Part shown: one piece after another, positions 1 to 10,155 of the stretch
Layout of the letters: the number at the start of each line of letters is the position of its first letter
Numbering within the stretch: the first letter of the stretch is position 1
NCBI GenBank assembly: GCA_018242425.1
Contig: JAFEBX010000011.1
Location: 124,001 to 188,000 of the forward strand
DNA from: Pseudomonadota bacterium
Lineage (GTDB): Bacteria; Pseudomonadota; Gammaproteobacteria; Xanthomonadales; Xanthomonadaceae
Reading direction: 5' to 3'
Length of the DNA stretch: 64,000 nucleotides
Notes under the pieces: generated by a model
What the model was told of the DNA's origin: nothing
The model's input: only the letters and a program-made list of their open reading frames with translations
Databases searched by the model: none
Position numbers and translations under genes: made by a program

Positions 1-579
1 CAACGCATCCATGTAGGCCTCGAGCTCCGGCACCTGCGCGGCATGCGGCCAGAAGAACGGATTGCCTTCGACCACCGACCAGTCGTGGCCGGCCGGAACC
101 ACTTCGCCGATCTGGGCGAGATGCCCGCGCACGTGGACGCCGCGTTCTCCCAGCCACTTCTTCGCGATGACTGCGGCAGCAACCCGCATCGTGGTTTCGC
201 GCGCACTGCTGCGACCACCACCACGCGGGTCGCGGATGCCGTATTTCTGCCAGTAGGTGTAATCGGCGTGGCCGGGGCGGAACTGGCGCGCGATGTTGGC
301 GTAGTCCTTGCTGCGGGCATCGGTATTGCGGATCAGCAGCGCGATCGGCGTACCGGTGGTGAGGCCTTCATGGACGCCGCTGAGGATCTCGATCTCGTCG
401 GCTTCATGGCGCGCCGAAGTGTGGCGGGTCTTGCCGGTGGCGCGACGCGAAAGATCGTTCGCGAATTCTTCCGGCGCGATGGCGATGCCGGGAGGACAGC
501 CATCGATCACGCAACCGATCGCCGGACCGTGCGATTCGCCGAAGGTGGTGACGCGGAAGAGATGGCCAAAAGTGTTCAT
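1..579 (-). CDS. aroC: Chorismate synthase, N-terminal 193 residues (truncated by window edge)
   Basis: Chorismate synthase converts 5-enolpyruvylshikimate-3-phosphate to chorismate, the last common step of aromatic amino acid and folate precursor synthesis, using reduced FMN. The visible part begins [20 protein letters not shown], carrying the family signature GESHG at residues 14-18. It then shows the [10 protein letters not shown] and [14 protein letters not shown] blocks, both typical of the FMN/substrate site. The family is usually about 360 residues, so roughly half the gene lies outside the window beyond base 1. prmB ends 13 bases upstream on the same strand, so the two are probably cotranscribed. 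Confidence 0.96.
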   Translation of the reverse strand, partial: MNTFGHLFRVTTFGESHGPAIGCVIDGCPPGIAIAPEEFANDLSRRATGKTRHTSARHEADEIEILSGVHEGLTTGTPIALLIRNTDARSKDYANIARQFRPGHADYTYWQKYGIRDPRGGGRSSARETTMRVAAAVIAKKWLGERGVHVRGHLAQIGEVVPAGHDWSVVEGNPFFWPHAAQVPELEAYMDAL

Positions 580-592
580 GCGGGCGTCGTAC

Positions 593-1519
593 TCATGGCC
601 GCGTCGCGGCCAGTTCGGCGATGCGCGCGTGGTGGGCCACCAGGTCCTCGCGTTCGACCACGAAGATGCCCATCTGCCCGACCTTGAATTCGATCCAGGC
701 CAGCGGCAGTTCCGGCAGCAAGGCATCGAGCGCACGCTCGGCCTCGCCGACTTCGCAAATCAGGAGGCCGTGCTCCTTGAGATGGTCGGGGGCGTCGCGC
801 AGGATCTTCAGCGCGAGATCGAGGCCATCGTCGCCGGCACGCAGGCCGAGCTCCGGTTCGTGCGCGTATTCCGGCGGCAGCGCATCGGTTTCGTCGTGGG
901 TGACGTAAGGCGGATTGGTGACGATGAGGTCGTACTTCTCGCCCTCCAGCGCAGTCATCAGGTCGGACTTGAGGAAACGCACGTTGCCGGCGTGCAGGCG
1001 TTCCTTGTTCTCCGCGGCCAGCGACAGCGCGTCATCGCTGATGTCGACGCCATCGACCTGCCATTCCGGGTTGTAGTGCGCCATCGCGATGGCGATGCAG
1101 CCCGAGCCGGTGCAGATGTCGAGTGCGCGCTGCACTTCGCGCCCGCCCAACCACGGCTCGAAGCCGGATTCGATCAGTTCGGCGATCGGCGAACGCGGCA
1201 CCAGCGCGCGAGGATCGGTCTTGAAGCTGAGTCCCGCGAACCACGCCTCGCCGGTGAGGTAGGCGGCGGGAATGCGCTCGTCGACGCGGCGACGGAACAG
1301 TTCGAGGATGCGCGCCTTCTCTTCGGCCACCAGGCGCGATGCGCCATAGACCGGCGACAGGTCGTGGGGGAGATTCAGCGCATGGAGGACGAGCTGGGTC
1401 GCCTCGTCCATCGCGTTGTCGTAGCTGTGGCCAAAGGTGAGGCCGGCCGCGTTGAAGCGCGAACCGCCGTAGCGGATGAAGTCGATGATGGTGTGGAGCT
1501 CGCTGGCGACGTCGGTCAC
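593..1519 (-). CDS. prmB: Ribosomal protein uL3 glutamine N5-methyltransferase
   Basis: PrmB methylates a glutamine of ribosomal protein uL3 with S-adenosylmethionine. Counting from a possible TTG at 1540, the SAM-binding loop [10 protein letters not shown] is at about residues 141-150 and the glutamine-methyltransferase catalytic motif NPPY at 209-212. The N-terminal helical domain ([17 protein letters not shown]) is typical of PrmB rather than PrmC. I prefer the GTG at 1519 ([10 protein letters not shown]), which gives 308 residues, close to the usual 310. TTG at 1540 would add seven poorly conserved residues. A TATACT hexamer on this strand (1558-1553) could be the -10 box. aroC follows 13 bases downstream. 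Confidence 0.93.
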   Translation of the reverse strand: MTDVASELHTIIDFIRYGGSRFNAAGLTFGHSYDNAMDEATQLVLHALNLPHDLSPVYGASRLVAEEKARILELFRRRVDERIPAAYLTGEAWFAGLSFKTDPRALVPRSPIAELIESGFEPWLGGREVQRALDICTGSGCIAIAMAHYNPEWQVDGVDISDDALSLAAENKERLHAGNVRFLKSDLMTALEGEKYDLIVTNPPYVTHDETDALPPEYAHEPELGLRAGDDGLDLALKILRDAPDHLKEHGLLICEVGEAERALDALLPELPLAWIEFKVGQMGIFVVEREDLVAHHARIAELAATRP

Positions 1520-1593
1520 GGGGAATCTTCGGCAAAACAAGGGTGACTGGCCAGTATAAGGCCGGAAAACCGTCGCGCCGGTATCATGCGCAG

Positions 1594-2232
1594 ATGCCGA
1601 AACGCTCTCTCCTTATTCTCCTGGTGCTCGCCGTCGCCGTCGCCGGCCTGTTCGCCGGACTCGCCGTGTTCGGCGATCGCGCCACCCCGCCAGTGCAGAC
1701 CCGCGTGGTGCAGCTGTTCCCGCAACCGCGCGCCGTGCCGGCGTTTTCGCTCCAGCGTGGCGACGGCAGCGCCCTGACCGCCGACACCTTGCGCGGCCAC
1801 TGGACACTGGTGTTCATCGGTTTCACCCACTGCCCCGACGTCTGCCCGACCACGCTGGCGCAGCTGTCATCGGCACAGAAGCAGTGGCGCGCATTGCCGG
1901 AGGCGAGCCGTCCGCGCCTGCTCTTCGTCAGTGTCGATCCCGAGCGCGATACGCCGAAGCAGGTCGAGGCCTATGCCCACGGCTTCAATCCCGACACCCT
2001 GGCTGCGACCGCCGACCTGAAACCGCTTGAAGCCTTCGCCCATTCGCTGTCGATGGTGTTCATGCGCAGCGAGCCGCCTGCGGGCGCGCCGGAAAATGCC
2101 TATAGCGTCGACCATTCCGCCGCGATCGTGGTGCTCGATCCGCAGGTGCGGATGGCCGGCACCATCACCCCGCCCTTCGATCCGCAGGCCATCGCCGCGG
2201 ACATGACCGCACTGAGCCAGTCGAACCGATGA
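1594..2232 (+). CDS. SCO1/SenC-family copper chaperone / thiol-disulfide protein
   Basis: SCO proteins deliver copper to the CuA site of cytochrome c oxidase or act as thiol-disulfide oxidoreductases in the periplasm. The 212-residue product has an N-terminal membrane anchor (about residues 5-26, [18 protein letters not shown]) and a thioredoxin-like domain. The copper ligands CPDVC-type cysteines are at 80 and 84 in FTHCPDVCP, and the conserved histidine is H174 in [12 protein letters not shown] 1594 is preferred over an upstream in-frame ATG at 1543, because the protein then starts at a normal anchor. TATCAT lies only 6 nt before this ATG. The stop overlaps the psd start (ATGA), so psd is cotranscribed. 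No oxidase genes are nearby. Confidence 0.9.
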   Translation: MPKRSLLILLVLAVAVAGLFAGLAVFGDRATPPVQTRVVQLFPQPRAVPAFSLQRGDGSALTADTLRGHWTLVFIGFTHCPDVCPTTLAQLSSAQKQWRALPEASRPRLLFVSVDPERDTPKQVEAYAHGFNPDTLAATADLKPLEAFAHSLSMVFMRSEPPAGAPENAYSVDHSAAIVVLDPQVRMAGTITPPFDPQAIAADMTALSQSNR

Positions 2233-3071
2233 GCCCGTTGACCGCACTCACCTACGTGCTGCCGCACCGGCTGCTGTCGTCGCTGGCGCGACGCCTTGCC
2301 TACTCGACCAACCCTGCGATCAAGCAGCGGCTGATCGACGCGGTGATCGCGAAATTCGGCGTCGACATGGCCGAAGCCGCCGATCCCGATCCGCAGCATT
2401 ACCCCAGCTTCAATGCCTTCTTCACTCGCGCGCTGAAACCGCGCGCCCGCATCGCCGATCCCGATCCGCGCGCACTGCTGATGCCCGCAGACGGTCGCAT
2501 CAGCCAGCTCGGCAAGATCGAGGATGGCCGCATTTTCCAGGCCAAGGGCCAGTCCTTCACCGTCGAAGAGCTGCTGGGCGATGCCGAGGCCGCGCGCCCG
2601 TATCGCGACGGCCTGTTCGCCACCGTCTATCTCTCGCCACGCGATTACCACCGCGTCCACATGCCGTGGACCGGCACCCTGCGCGAAACCGTGCACGTGC
2701 CGGGACGGTTGTTCTCGGTGGGGCCGGATGCCGTCGCTTCGGTGCCGCGGGTGTTCGCCCGCAACGAACGCCTCGCCTGCCATTTCGATACCGATTTCGG
2801 CCCGATGTGCCAGGTGATGGTCGGTGCGTTGCTGGTCTCCGGCGTGGAAACGGTCTGGGGCGGCGTCGAGATTCCGCCCTATGGCCACGGCATCCGCCAG
2901 CGCGATTACCGCAACCGCGACATCAAGGTCGAACGCTTCGCCGAAATGGCGCGCTTCAACTACGGATCGACGGTGATCGTGCTGCTGCCCGCCGGCGTCG
3001 CCGAGTTCGCGCCGGGATTGCAGGCGGAATCGCCGGTCAAGCTGGGGCAGCGCCTGGCGACGCTGCCCTGA
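2229..3071 (+). CDS. psd: Phosphatidylserine decarboxylase proenzyme
   Basis: This enzyme decarboxylates phosphatidylserine to phosphatidylethanolamine at the inner membrane. The 280-residue proenzyme carries MPADG (residues 86-90), the [13 protein letters not shown] block with histidines 141 and 144, and the self-cleavage motif GST at 246-248. Serine 247 there becomes the pyruvoyl group and separates the beta and alpha chains. Bacterial enzymes usually have LGST; here it reads YGST, which keeps the cleavage pair. The start overlaps the upstream SCO-like gene by four bases. The 3' end faces mltD with a gap of three bases. Confidence 0.95.
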   Translation: MSPLTALTYVLPHRLLSSLARRLAYSTNPAIKQRLIDAVIAKFGVDMAEAADPDPQHYPSFNAFFTRALKPRARIADPDPRALLMPADGRISQLGKIEDGRIFQAKGQSFTVEELLGDAEAARPYRDGLFATVYLSPRDYHRVHMPWTGTLRETVHVPGRLFSVGPDAVASVPRVFARNERLACHFDTDFGPMCQVMVGALLVSGVETVWGGVEIPPYGHGIRQRDYRNRDIKVERFAEMARFNYGSTVIVLLPAGVAEFAPGLQAESPVKLGQRLATLP

Positions 3072-3074
3072 CCA

Positions 3075-4664
3075 TCATTTGTCGCAGCCTTCCAGCTTGA
3101 TGCTCGAACCCGGCTTCACGATATAGCCCGGTGCGCGCAGGCCGTTGGCCTTGGCCAGGGTCTTGAGTTCGCAGTCGTGCCTGTCGGCAATGCGGCCTAG
3201 CGTGTCGCCGCGTGCGACCCGGTACATCTTCACCTTCCTGGGCTTTTCCTTTTTCGGCTCAACCTTGGCCACCAGCTTGGGCGGAGCCGGTTTCGATGCC
3301 GCGACCGGCTGTACGCGGGCGGCGGGATCCTGCGCCGTGGCACCCAGCCCCGATTCGCCGATCTGCGTCGATGCGGCGCTGGCCGACTGCGCCGGCTCCA
3401 GCGGACCGATGCGCACGATGGCGGAGCGCGCGTCGGCCACCGTCAGTTCATGCGCCAGTTCGGCACGACGACCGCTGGTGCAATTCCAGTTGTAGGCACG
3501 CGCCATCGCCGTGGTTCCGTTGAGCACGGTGCCGGCCGACAACCAGGTATCCGGCGAATAGCGCGGATTCATGTTGCGCAGTGCGCGCAGATAGCCATCG
3601 GTGCCACGGGCGTTGCCCATGCAGATGGTCATCTCATTGAAGGTGGTGGGCTTTTCCAGCTTGAACTGGGCCGGGCGGTCGGACACGCGCGGGAAGCGCA
3701 CGCCGTATTCGCGCGGATGCAGGTAAAGCCACGCGGCGGCGATCACCATCGGCACGTAGTCGCGGGTTTCCGCCGGGAACTGCGAATAGACGTCGGCGTC
3801 CCAGAAGCTGCGGCCTCCGGTGGACTGGTAGACACGCAACGCGCGTCCTTCGCCGCCGTTGTAGGCCGCCAGCGACATCTCGATGTTGTTGTTGAGCTCG
3901 GCGTAGCGTTCCCTGAAATATTCCGCCGCCGCTTCCGCCGACATCCGCGGGTCATAGCGGGTATCGAAACCGCTGCCATCGTTCCCGAGCCCGAAGCGAC
4001 GACCGGTGGCCGGCATGAACTGCAGCGGCCCGACCGCGCCCACGCGCGATCCGACGTGGACCTTGCCGTTGGATTCCTTGGCGATGATGCCGAACAGCAA
4101 GGCTTCCGACAGCCCGCGACTCTGGAAGGCCGGAAGCATGCTCGACTTCAGGTACTGGAAATTCTCGTAGCTGTTCATCAGCGACGGCCGCATGTCGGTG
4201 AGCCAGCGCCGGATGCCGGCCTGCACCGCCGGATTCATCTTCACCATGTCCATGAAGTGGCGATTGCGCTCGTCCAGCAACTTGTCCGCGTTGGCCTGTT
4301 CCGGGGTCTTGTCGCCGGCGACGTCGATCATTTCGTCGGGACCGTCGTCATCGCCGCCGTCGCCATCGTCCTTGGCGGCATTGCTGCGGGCCGTACTGGC
4401 TTCACGGTAGATCGGCAGCAGTTGCGCGATGTCGCAACCGCGAGCCTGGGCGCAGGCCTGAAGCAGCTGGTCCATCTGCGCCTGCAGGCCATGCTGCTCG
4501 GCTTCGGACTGGGCGGCCTTGATCCGGGTGTCGAGATCCGTCATGCGACCTTTCCATTCCGCCATCGCATCCTTGCGGTCAGCCGCGACCGCGCCGGTCG
4601 CCACGAAACTCAATGCCAAAGCCAACAAGGGGAACACCAACGGCGTTGCAGGTCGCACCATCAC
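3075..4664 (-). CDS. mltD: Membrane-bound lytic murein transglycosylase D-like protein
   Basis: It cleaves the glycan strand of peptidoglycan in the periplasm, leaving 1,6-anhydro ends. The 529-residue product starts with a signal peptide (residues 1-28, ending TGAVAADR). An acidic linker of Asp/Gly follows at about 99-110. The SLT domain has the catalytic pair E197-S198 in GIIAKESNG, followed by GAVGPLQFMPATGRRFGL and AAYNGGEGR. A single C-terminal LysM module occupies about residues 480-526 (YRVARGDTLGRIADRHDC); E. coli MltD has two. I see no lipobox at the signal cleavage site, so lipidation is uncertain. It is transcribed divergently from the DUF853 ATPase. Confidence 0.9.
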   Translation of the reverse strand: MMVRPATPLVFPLLALALSFVATGAVAADRKDAMAEWKGRMTDLDTRIKAAQSEAEQHGLQAQMDQLLQACAQARGCDIAQLLPIYREASTARSNAAKDDGDGGDDDGPDEMIDVAGDKTPEQANADKLLDERNRHFMDMVKMNPAVQAGIRRWLTDMRPSLMNSYENFQYLKSSMLPAFQSRGLSEALLFGIIAKESNGKVHVGSRVGAVGPLQFMPATGRRFGLGNDGSGFDTRYDPRMSAEAAAEYFRERYAELNNNIEMSLAAYNGGEGRALRVYQSTGGRSFWDADVYSQFPAETRDYVPMVIAAAWLYLHPREYGVRFPRVSDRPAQFKLEKPTTFNEMTICMGNARGTDGYLRALRNMNPRYSPDTWLSAGTVLNGTTAMARAYNWNCTSGRRAELAHELTVADARSAIVRIGPLEPAQSASAASTQIGESGLGATAQDPAARVQPVAASKPAPPKLVAKVEPKKEKPRKVKMYRVARGDTLGRIADRHDCELKTLAKANGLRAPGYIVKPGSSIKLEGCDK

Positions 4665-4805
4665 TCGAAATCCTCGGGAAAATTGCAGGGAATCCGGAAG
4701 CCTAACGGTTGCGTGGATCTGCGGGCAACCCGCGAACGATCAGCGCGCATTCATGCACTCACGCCCTGCCGCTTAGAATCGACGCTTTCAATGCTGGAAA
4801 GTTCC

Positions 4806-6311
4806 ATGGATCCGATCCTCGTCGGCAAATCGATCACCACCGCAAAGGGCGACAAGGTCTGGCTGCAGCCCAGATACGGCAATCGCCACGGCCTGGTGGC
4901 CGGCGCCACCGGTACCGGCAAGACGGTGACATTGATGACGCTGGCGGAAGGATTCTCGCGCCTGGGCGTCCCGGTCTTCCTGGCCGACGTCAAGGGCGAC
5001 GTCGCCGGCCTGGCGATGGCCGGCGCAGCCAGCGACAAATTGACTGAGCGCGTCGCCGAAATCGGCGTCGATGGCTATACCAATGAAGGCAACCCGACGA
5101 TTTTCTGGGACCTGTGGGGCCAGAAGGGCCATCCGGTGCGCACCACCATCAGCGAGATGGGCCCGCTCCTGCTGTCGCGCATCCTCGAACTCAACGACAC
5201 CCAGTCGGGCGTCCTGGAAATCGTCTTCAAGCTCGCCGACGATCGCGGCCTGCTGCTGCTCGACCTCAAGGACCTGCGCGCCCTGCTCGGCCTGATCGCC
5301 GACGAACGCAAGGACATCTCGACCAGCTATGGCCTGGTCAGCACGCAATCGATCGGCGCGATCCAGCGCGCGCTGCTGCAGATCGAGCAACAGGGCGGCG
5401 ACGCCTTCTTCGGCGAACCGGCACTCGAGCTCGCCGACCTGATGCGCACGACGCAGGACGGCCGCGGCATGATCGGCATCCTCGCCGCCGACCAGCTCAT
5501 CCTCAAACCCAAGCTCTACACCAGTTTCCTGCTGTGGCTGCTGTCGGAACTGTTCGAGAAATTGCCGGAAGTCGGCGACCTCGACAAACCGAAACTGGTC
5601 TTCGTGTTCGACGAAGCGCATCTCCTGTTCGACGACGCCCCGCCCGCACTGCTGCAACGCGTGGAACAGGTGGTGCGTCTGATCCGCTCGAAGGGCGTCG
5701 GCGTGTATTTCTGCTCGCAATTCCCCGACGACGTGCCCGACAACATCCTCGGCCAGATGGGCAACCGCTTCCAGCATGCACTGCGCGCCTTCACCCCGCG
5801 CGACCAGAAGGCGGTGAAGACCGCGGCGGAAACCTTCGTCGCCAACCCCGATCTCGATGTCGCCAAGACGATCAGTCAGCTCGGCGTCGGCGAAGCACTC
5901 GTTTCGACCCTGCAGGACAAGGGCATCCCGATGCCGGTGGAACGCACGCTGATCGCGCCGCCGCGTTGCCGGATGGGCGCGATCACCGATGCGGAGCGCC
6001 AGCAGATTCGTGCCGGCAGCCCGGTCGGGATGAAATACGACCAGGCGGTCGATCGCGAATCGGCGTTCGAAATGTTGTCGAAGAAAGCCGATGCCGCCGC
6101 TGCCGGCAACAATGCACCGCCCGCCAAGGGCGAGGCGCACGAAGAGGAAGGCGGCTTCAGCCAGGCGGTGAAGGATGCGGTCTTCGGCACCAATCGTCGC
6201 CAGGGCATGATCGAGACGATGGCCAAGCAGACCGTGCGCACGATGGGTTCCCAGGTCGGGCGGCAGATCCTGCGCGGCGTGCTCGGCGGCATTTTCGGCG
6301 GCAAGCGCTGA
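4806..6311 (+). CDS. HerA-like DUF853 (YjgR-type) ATPase
   Basis: This family of cytoplasmic HerA/FtsK-superfamily NTPases is typified by E. coli YjgR, whose precise role is unknown. The 501-residue product has Walker A GATGTGKT at residues 33-40 and a Walker B-like [13 protein letters not shown] near residue 265. An [22 protein letters not shown] sensor region follows, and a glycine-rich C-terminus ends in GGIFGGKR. I chose ATG 4806, preceded by GGAAAG at good distance; ATG 4791 in the same frame would add five residues. The length matches YjgR (about 500). greB follows 16 bases downstream. Family identity is firm, function is not. Confidence 0.9.
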   Translation: MDPILVGKSITTAKGDKVWLQPRYGNRHGLVAGATGTGKTVTLMTLAEGFSRLGVPVFLADVKGDVAGLAMAGAASDKLTERVAEIGVDGYTNEGNPTIFWDLWGQKGHPVRTTISEMGPLLLSRILELNDTQSGVLEIVFKLADDRGLLLLDLKDLRALLGLIADERKDISTSYGLVSTQSIGAIQRALLQIEQQGGDAFFGEPALELADLMRTTQDGRGMIGILAADQLILKPKLYTSFLLWLLSELFEKLPEVGDLDKPKLVFVFDEAHLLFDDAPPALLQRVEQVVRLIRSKGVGVYFCSQFPDDVPDNILGQMGNRFQHALRAFTPRDQKAVKTAAETFVANPDLDVAKTISQLGVGEALVSTLQDKGIPMPVERTLIAPPRCRMGAITDAERQQIRAGSPVGMKYDQAVDRESAFEMLSKKADAAAAGNNAPPAKGEAHEEEGGFSQAVKDAVFGTNRRQGMIETMAKQTVRTMGSQVGRQILRGVLGGIFGGKR

Positions 6312-6327
6312 CGCGAGGCGCACGACG

Positions 6328-6849
6328 ATGACGCAGCCGCCGATGGGCCGCTGGCGACCACCCGCCGAACAGAGCACGGCGCTGATCACCCGTGCCGGCC
6401 ACGACCGGCTGAAGGCGGAACTCGACGACCTCTGGCGCGTGCAGCGTCCCGAAGTCGTGCGCGCGCTGGCGGCGGCCGCGGCCGAAGGCGATCGTTCGGA
6501 GAACGCGGAATACACCTATCGCAAGAAGCAGCTCGCGGGCATCGATCGTCGCGTGCGCTACCTGAGCAAGCGCCTGCCACTGCTGCACGTGGTGGAGAGC
6601 AGGCCCAGCCATCCCGATCGCGTGTTTTTCGGTGCACGGGTCACGCTTGAGCGCGGCGACAGCGGCGAGGAAGTGCGTTACCGCATCGTCGGCCCGGACG
6701 AGACCGATGCCGCGCTCGGCCATATCAGCATCGATTCACCGCTGGCGCGTGCGCTGCTCAACAAGCGCGTGGATGACGAGTTCGATGCAGCGTTGCCGGG
6801 TGGGTTGGCGCATTTCGTGATCGTCGGGATCGAGTACGACGCCAACTAG
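6328..6849 (+). CDS. greB: Transcription elongation factor GreB
   Basis: GreB enters the RNA polymerase secondary channel and stimulates cleavage of backtracked RNA. The 173-residue protein shows the N-terminal coiled-coil with the acidic tip residues D55 and E58 in [11 protein letters not shown], which position the catalytic magnesium. The C-terminal FKBP-like domain follows ([26 protein letters not shown]). The [13 protein letters not shown] stretch and the basic N-terminal half favour GreB over GreA. It lies 16 bases after the DUF853 ATPase and is probably in the same transcript. Its 3' end faces rimO across a 212-base region holding a folded inverted-repeat element. Confidence 0.94.
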   Translation: MTQPPMGRWRPPAEQSTALITRAGHDRLKAELDDLWRVQRPEVVRALAAAAAEGDRSENAEYTYRKKQLAGIDRRVRYLSKRLPLLHVVESRPSHPDRVFFGARVTLERGDSGEEVRYRIVGPDETDAALGHISIDSPLARALLNKRVDDEFDAALPGGLAHFVIVGIEYDAN

Positions 6850-6949
6850 CACGCGCTGCGCGAAAACATCGCACGGGGCCGCCGGTGGTGGGCTTTTTGC
6901 ATCTCAGAAAGCCACAACACGCGCGCGGCCGTGGGTGCGCCAGTCCGGG

Positions 6950-7016
6950 GCGTGGGCGTGACGCGCCATGGGTGGCGCGTCCGAGCCTACATGGACGTAC
7001 TTGCGGCGTCCCACGC
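6950..7016. repeat. Structured inverted-repeat element between greB and rimO
   Basis: An outer pair GCGTGGG (6950-6956) / CCCACGC (7010-7016) encloses two hairpins. The first is GACGCGCCA (6960-6968) with TGGCGCGTC (6973-6981), a 9-bp stem with a 4-nt loop. The second is GGACG (6993-6997) with CGTCC (7007-7011), which competes with the outer stem over two bases. It lies between convergent greB and rimO and has no T-tract. The segment GAGCCTACATGGACGTA resembles intergenic repeats I recall from xanthomonad genomes, but that is memory, not a search. The rest of the intergenic region (6850-6949) holds only a GGCTTT (6891-6896) / AAAGCC (6908-6913) pair. Confidence 0.5.
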
Positions 7017-7061
7017 ACCGGAGCTGGCCGCCCGCGAAGCCAGCGCGTGCGATGGCGCCAA

Positions 7062-8408
7062 TCAATCGTTGTAAACGACTTCGCCGTAGAGGTCGTGCTC
7101 GTCGCTGCCCATGATCTGCACCGACACGAAATCCCCGGGCTTCAGGCCAGCCTCGAAACCGTCCTGGATCTGGACCAGGCCATCGATCTCCGGGGCATCG
7201 GCTTTCGAACGCGCGATCGCCAGTTCGCCGTCGATCGCATCGACGATGCATTCCTGCACCGTGCCGACCTTGGCCGCCAGCTTGGCCTCGGAAATCGCCG
7301 CCTGCAAGTCCATGAAACGCGCCAGGCGTTCCTGCCGCACATCGTCCGGCACCGGATCGGGCAGCGCGTTGGCCGCCGCGCCTTCCACCGGCGAATAGGC
7401 GAAGGCACCGACGCGATCAAGCTGCGCCTCCTCGAGGAAATCCAGCAACTCCTCGAACTCCGCTTCGGTCTCGCCGGGGAAGCCGACGATGAAGGTCGAA
7501 CGGATCGTCAGCTCCGGGCAGATCGCCTTCCAGCGCTGGATGCGTTCCAGCGTCTTGTCGACCGCGCCCGGACGCTTCATCAACTTCAGAACACGCGGGC
7601 TGGCGTGCTGGAACGGGATGTCGAGGTACGGCAGGATCTTGCCTTCCGCCATCAGCGGGATCACGTCGTCGACGTGCGGATATGGATACACGTAGTGCAG
7701 GCGCGTCCACGCGCCGAGTTCCGACAGGCCCTCGCACAACGCCTTCATCCGCGTCGCGTACGACTTGCCATGCCACTCGCGTTCGGCGTACTTCATGTCG
7801 ACGCCGTAGGCCGAGGTGTCCTGCGACACCACCAGCAATTCCCTGACGCCGCCGCGCACCAGTTTCTCGGCTTCGCGCAGCACGTCATCGACCGGGCGCG
7901 ACACCAGGTCGCCACGCATCGACGGGATGATGCAGAAGCTGCAGCGATGGTTGCAGCCTTCGGAAATCTTCAGGTAGGCGTAGTGCTTCGGTGTCAGCTT
8001 CAGGCCGTAATCCGGCACCAGATCGACGAAGGGGTCGTGTTTCGGCGGCAATGCGACATGCACCGCGTCCATCACGCTGGCGTAATCCTGCGGCCCGCTG
8101 ATCGACAGCACGTCCGGATAGGCCTCGCGGATCACCTCGCTGCGCTTGCCGAGGCAGCCGGTGACGATCACCTTGCCGTTTTCGGCCATCGCCTCGCCGA
8201 TCGCGTCCAGCGACTCCGCCACCGCCGAATCGATGAAGCCGCAGGTGTTGACCACCACCACGTCGGCATCGTCGTAGCTCTGCACCAGGTCGTAGCCCTC
8301 GACCCGCAGCTGGGTGAGGATGCGCTCGGAATCGACCAGGGCCTTGGGGCAACCAAGGCTGACGAAACCGACTTTGGGCTGATCGCTCCTGGATACAGAC
8401 GGGGACAT
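7062..8408 (-). CDS. rimO: Ribosomal protein uS12 methylthiotransferase RimO
   Basis: RimO is a radical SAM enzyme that adds a methylthio group to the conserved aspartate of ribosomal protein uS12. The 448-residue product has the N-terminal UPF0004 domain with cluster cysteines C20 (SLGCPK), C56 (NTCGFI) and C85 (TGCLG). The radical-SAM motif CNHRCSFC places C152, C156 and C159 as the second cluster ligands. A C-terminal TRAM-like domain ends near GEVVYND. The IPSMRG following the motif is typical of RimO rather than MiaB. A good TATAAT -10 hexamer lies upstream on this strand at 8440-8435. Confidence 0.96.
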   Translation of the reverse strand: MSPSVSRSDQPKVGFVSLGCPKALVDSERILTQLRVEGYDLVQSYDDADVVVVNTCGFIDSAVAESLDAIGEAMAENGKVIVTGCLGKRSEVIREAYPDVLSISGPQDYASVMDAVHVALPPKHDPFVDLVPDYGLKLTPKHYAYLKISEGCNHRCSFCIIPSMRGDLVSRPVDDVLREAEKLVRGGVRELLVVSQDTSAYGVDMKYAEREWHGKSYATRMKALCEGLSELGAWTRLHYVYPYPHVDDVIPLMAEGKILPYLDIPFQHASPRVLKLMKRPGAVDKTLERIQRWKAICPELTIRSTFIVGFPGETEAEFEELLDFLEEAQLDRVGAFAYSPVEGAAANALPDPVPDDVRQERLARFMDLQAAISEAKLAAKVGTVQECIVDAIDGELAIARSKADAPEIDGLVQIQDGFEAGLKPGDFVSVQIMGSDEHDLYGEVVYND

Positions 8409-8434
8409 GCGGGCTACACGTAAAAGGGTGTGGA

Positions 8435-8440
8435 ATTATA
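8435..8440 (-). promoter_or_regulatory. rimO: -10 hexamer TATAAT for rimO
   Basis: A perfect TATAAT is read on the minus strand, about 27 bases before the rimO ATG at 8408, giving a plausible short leader. At 17-bp spacing the -35 region reads CTGCCG, a weak match. The same bases lie in the divergent region upstream of the dienelactone hydrolase gene, so both genes may be driven from here. Confidence 0.45.
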
Positions 8441-8471
8441 GAGAACCCGCCATTTCCCGGCAGACCACACC

Positions 8472-9137
8472 ATGAACATCACCCTCGATACGCCCGACGG
8501 CCGCATCGGCGGCTGGCTGGCCCGCCCCGAGGCCCCATCGACCATGGGGCTGGTCATCCTCCAGGAAATCTTCGGCATCACCGCGCATATCCGCGACATC
8601 ACCGACCGCTATGCGCGGGAAGGCTTCATCGCGCTGGCGCCGGCCTTGTTCGACGTGGTCGAACCGAACGTCGACCTCCCCTACGACGCCGACGGCATGC
8701 AGCAGGGCCGCAGGCTGATCGGCGAATTGGGCTTCGACCAGGCACTGCGGCTGGTGGATGCGGGAGCGCAACGCCTGCGTGAGGAAGGCGCCACGGACAT
8801 CGGCGTGGTCGGATTCTGCTGGGGAGGCACCCTCGCCCTGCTCGCCAACCTGCGGCTCGGCCTGCCCGCCGTGAGCTATTACGGCGCCCGCAATGTGAAT
8901 TTCCTCGACGAGCCGTTGCGCGCACCGATGCTGTTCCATTTCGGCGCCAAGGACGCCTCGACACCGACCACCGACATCGAGCGCGAACGCGCCGCGTGGC
9001 CGCAAGCCCCTTTCATGGTCTACCCCGATGCCGGCCATGCCTTCAACCGCGATTGCGATCCGACGCACTATCAGGCCGACGCCGCCCAGCTTGCCAATGC
9101 CGAAACCCTGGCCTTTTTCCGGGAACACCTGGCATGA
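8472..9137 (+). CDS. Dienelactone hydrolase family protein
   Basis: It is an alpha/beta-hydrolase of the carboxymethylenebutenolidase type, which opens the lactone ring of dienelactones; related proteins act on other esters. The 221-residue product carries the catalytic triad: nucleophile C116 in GFCWGG, aspartate D161 in GAKDAST, and histidine H189 in DAGHAFN. The ILQEIFG block near residue 29 is also typical. No aromatic degradation genes lie nearby, so the substrate is unknown and a general hydrolase role is as likely as chloroaromatic breakdown. The stop overlaps the HIT gene start (ATGA), so the two are translationally coupled. Confidence 0.88.
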   Translation: MNITLDTPDGRIGGWLARPEAPSTMGLVILQEIFGITAHIRDITDRYAREGFIALAPALFDVVEPNVDLPYDADGMQQGRRLIGELGFDQALRLVDAGAQRLREEGATDIGVVGFCWGGTLALLANLRLGLPAVSYYGARNVNFLDEPLRAPMLFHFGAKDASTPTTDIERERAAWPQAPFMVYPDAGHAFNRDCDPTHYQADAAQLANAETLAFFREHLA

Positions 9138-9553
9138 GCGGATTCCAGCTCCATCCGCAACTCGCGGCGGACACGCAGCGCGTCGCATCGTTGTCCTTGT
9201 GCGAAGTCCTGCTGATGAACGACGCCAACTACCCGTGGCTGATCCTGGTGCCACGCATTGCAGATGCCCGCGAACTGCTTGACCTCGACGATGGCGATCG
9301 CGTGCGGTTATGGCGCGAAATCGATCTCGCCTCGCAAGCACTCCGCGACCTGTTCACGCCCGACAAGCTCAACATCGCCACACTCGGCAACATGGTCAGC
9401 CAGCTGCATGTCCACGTCATTGCACGCTTCAAGAGCGACACGGCGTGGCCCAAGCCGGTGTGGGGTGCGCAGCCGCCAATGCCGTATGACGATGCCGCCG
9501 TAACCGAAAGAATCGCAGGGCTGCGCGCGCGACTCAGGTCTTCGGCAGCGTGA
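9134..9553 (+). CDS. HIT-family nucleotide-binding protein
   Basis: HIT proteins are small nucleotide hydrolases or transferases that act through a histidine-triad loop. In this 139-residue protein the loop reads [11 protein letters not shown], with Q90 at the first triad position and H92 and H94 at the next two. Upstream motifs [15 protein letters not shown] and the [10 protein letters not shown] strand fit the fold. The conserved Q-H-H arrangement may mean altered chemistry; the substrate is unknown. It starts inside the stop of the dienelactone hydrolase gene, and its 3' end overlaps the dcd 3' end by 20 bases on the opposite strand. Confidence 0.85.
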   Translation: MSGFQLHPQLAADTQRVASLSLCEVLLMNDANYPWLILVPRIADARELLDLDDGDRVRLWREIDLASQALRDLFTPDKLNIATLGNMVSQLHVHVIARFKSDTAWPKPVWGAQPPMPYDDAAVTERIAGLRARLRSSAA

Positions 9554-10100
9554 CGCCGGTCTGTCCCTGGTACTTGCCGCCGCGATCGCGGTAGCTGGTG
9601 TCGCAGACTTCGTCCGACTGGAAGAACAGCATCTGCGCCACGCCTTCGTTGGCGTAGATGCGCGCCGGCAGCGGCGTGGTATTGCTGAATTCCAGCGTCA
9701 CGTGGCCTTCCCACTCCGGTTCCAGCGGCGTGACATTCACGATGATGCCGCAGCGCGCGTAGGTGCTCTTGCCGAGGCAGACCACCAGCACGTCGCGCGG
9801 GATGCGGAAATACTCGACGGTGCGCGCCAGCGCGAACGAGTTCGGCGGAATGATGCACTCGTCGGCCGTGATGTCGACGAAGCTGCCGCTGTCGAAATGC
9901 TTGGGATCGACGATCGTCGAGTTGATGTTGGTGAACACCTTGAATTCGCGGGCGCAGCGCACGTCATAGCCATAGCTCGAGGTGCCGTAGCTGACGATGC
10001 GGTTGCCGTTGGCCTGCTTCACCTGCCCGGCTTCGAACGGCTCGATCATGCCGTGCTGATCGGCCATGCGGCGGATCCAGTGGTCGCTCTTGATGCTCAT
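9534..10100 (-). CDS. dcd: dCTP deaminase
   Basis: It deaminates dCTP to dUTP, feeding dTMP synthesis. The 188-residue product (family about 190) has the conserved [10 protein letters not shown] block near residues 32-41 and GKSTYARCG, the counterpart of the nucleotide-binding Ser/Arg loop. [17 protein letters not shown] contains the catalytic glutamate region. The C-terminal segment [17 protein letters not shown] closes the active site in the homotrimer. ATG 10100 ([13 protein letters not shown]) matches family N-termini; the longer open frame upstream is not conserved. It follows apbC by 55 bases on the same strand. Confidence 0.96.
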   Translation of the reverse strand: MSIKSDHWIRRMADQHGMIEPFEAGQVKQANGNRIVSYGTSSYGYDVRCAREFKVFTNINSTIVDPKHFDSGSFVDITADECIIPPNSFALARTVEYFRIPRDVLVVCLGKSTYARCGIIVNVTPLEPEWEGHVTLEFSNTTPLPARIYANEGVAQMLFFQSDEVCDTSYRDRGGKYQGQTGVTLPKT

Positions 10101-10155
10101 CGGGGATTCCGGCGGGTAAAGACGAGGATTGTATCGGTGCGGCCGTCGGCGCGAC

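Noticed and set aside
3450..4805. Long N-terminal extension of the DUF853 ATPase frame
   Set aside because: The extension is antisense to mltD. Homologues start near residue [10 protein letters not shown], where a ribosome-binding site is present.
6885..8423. A 512-codon frame antisense to rimO
   Set aside because: The sense product has every RimO cysteine. The antisense product is a low-information shadow.
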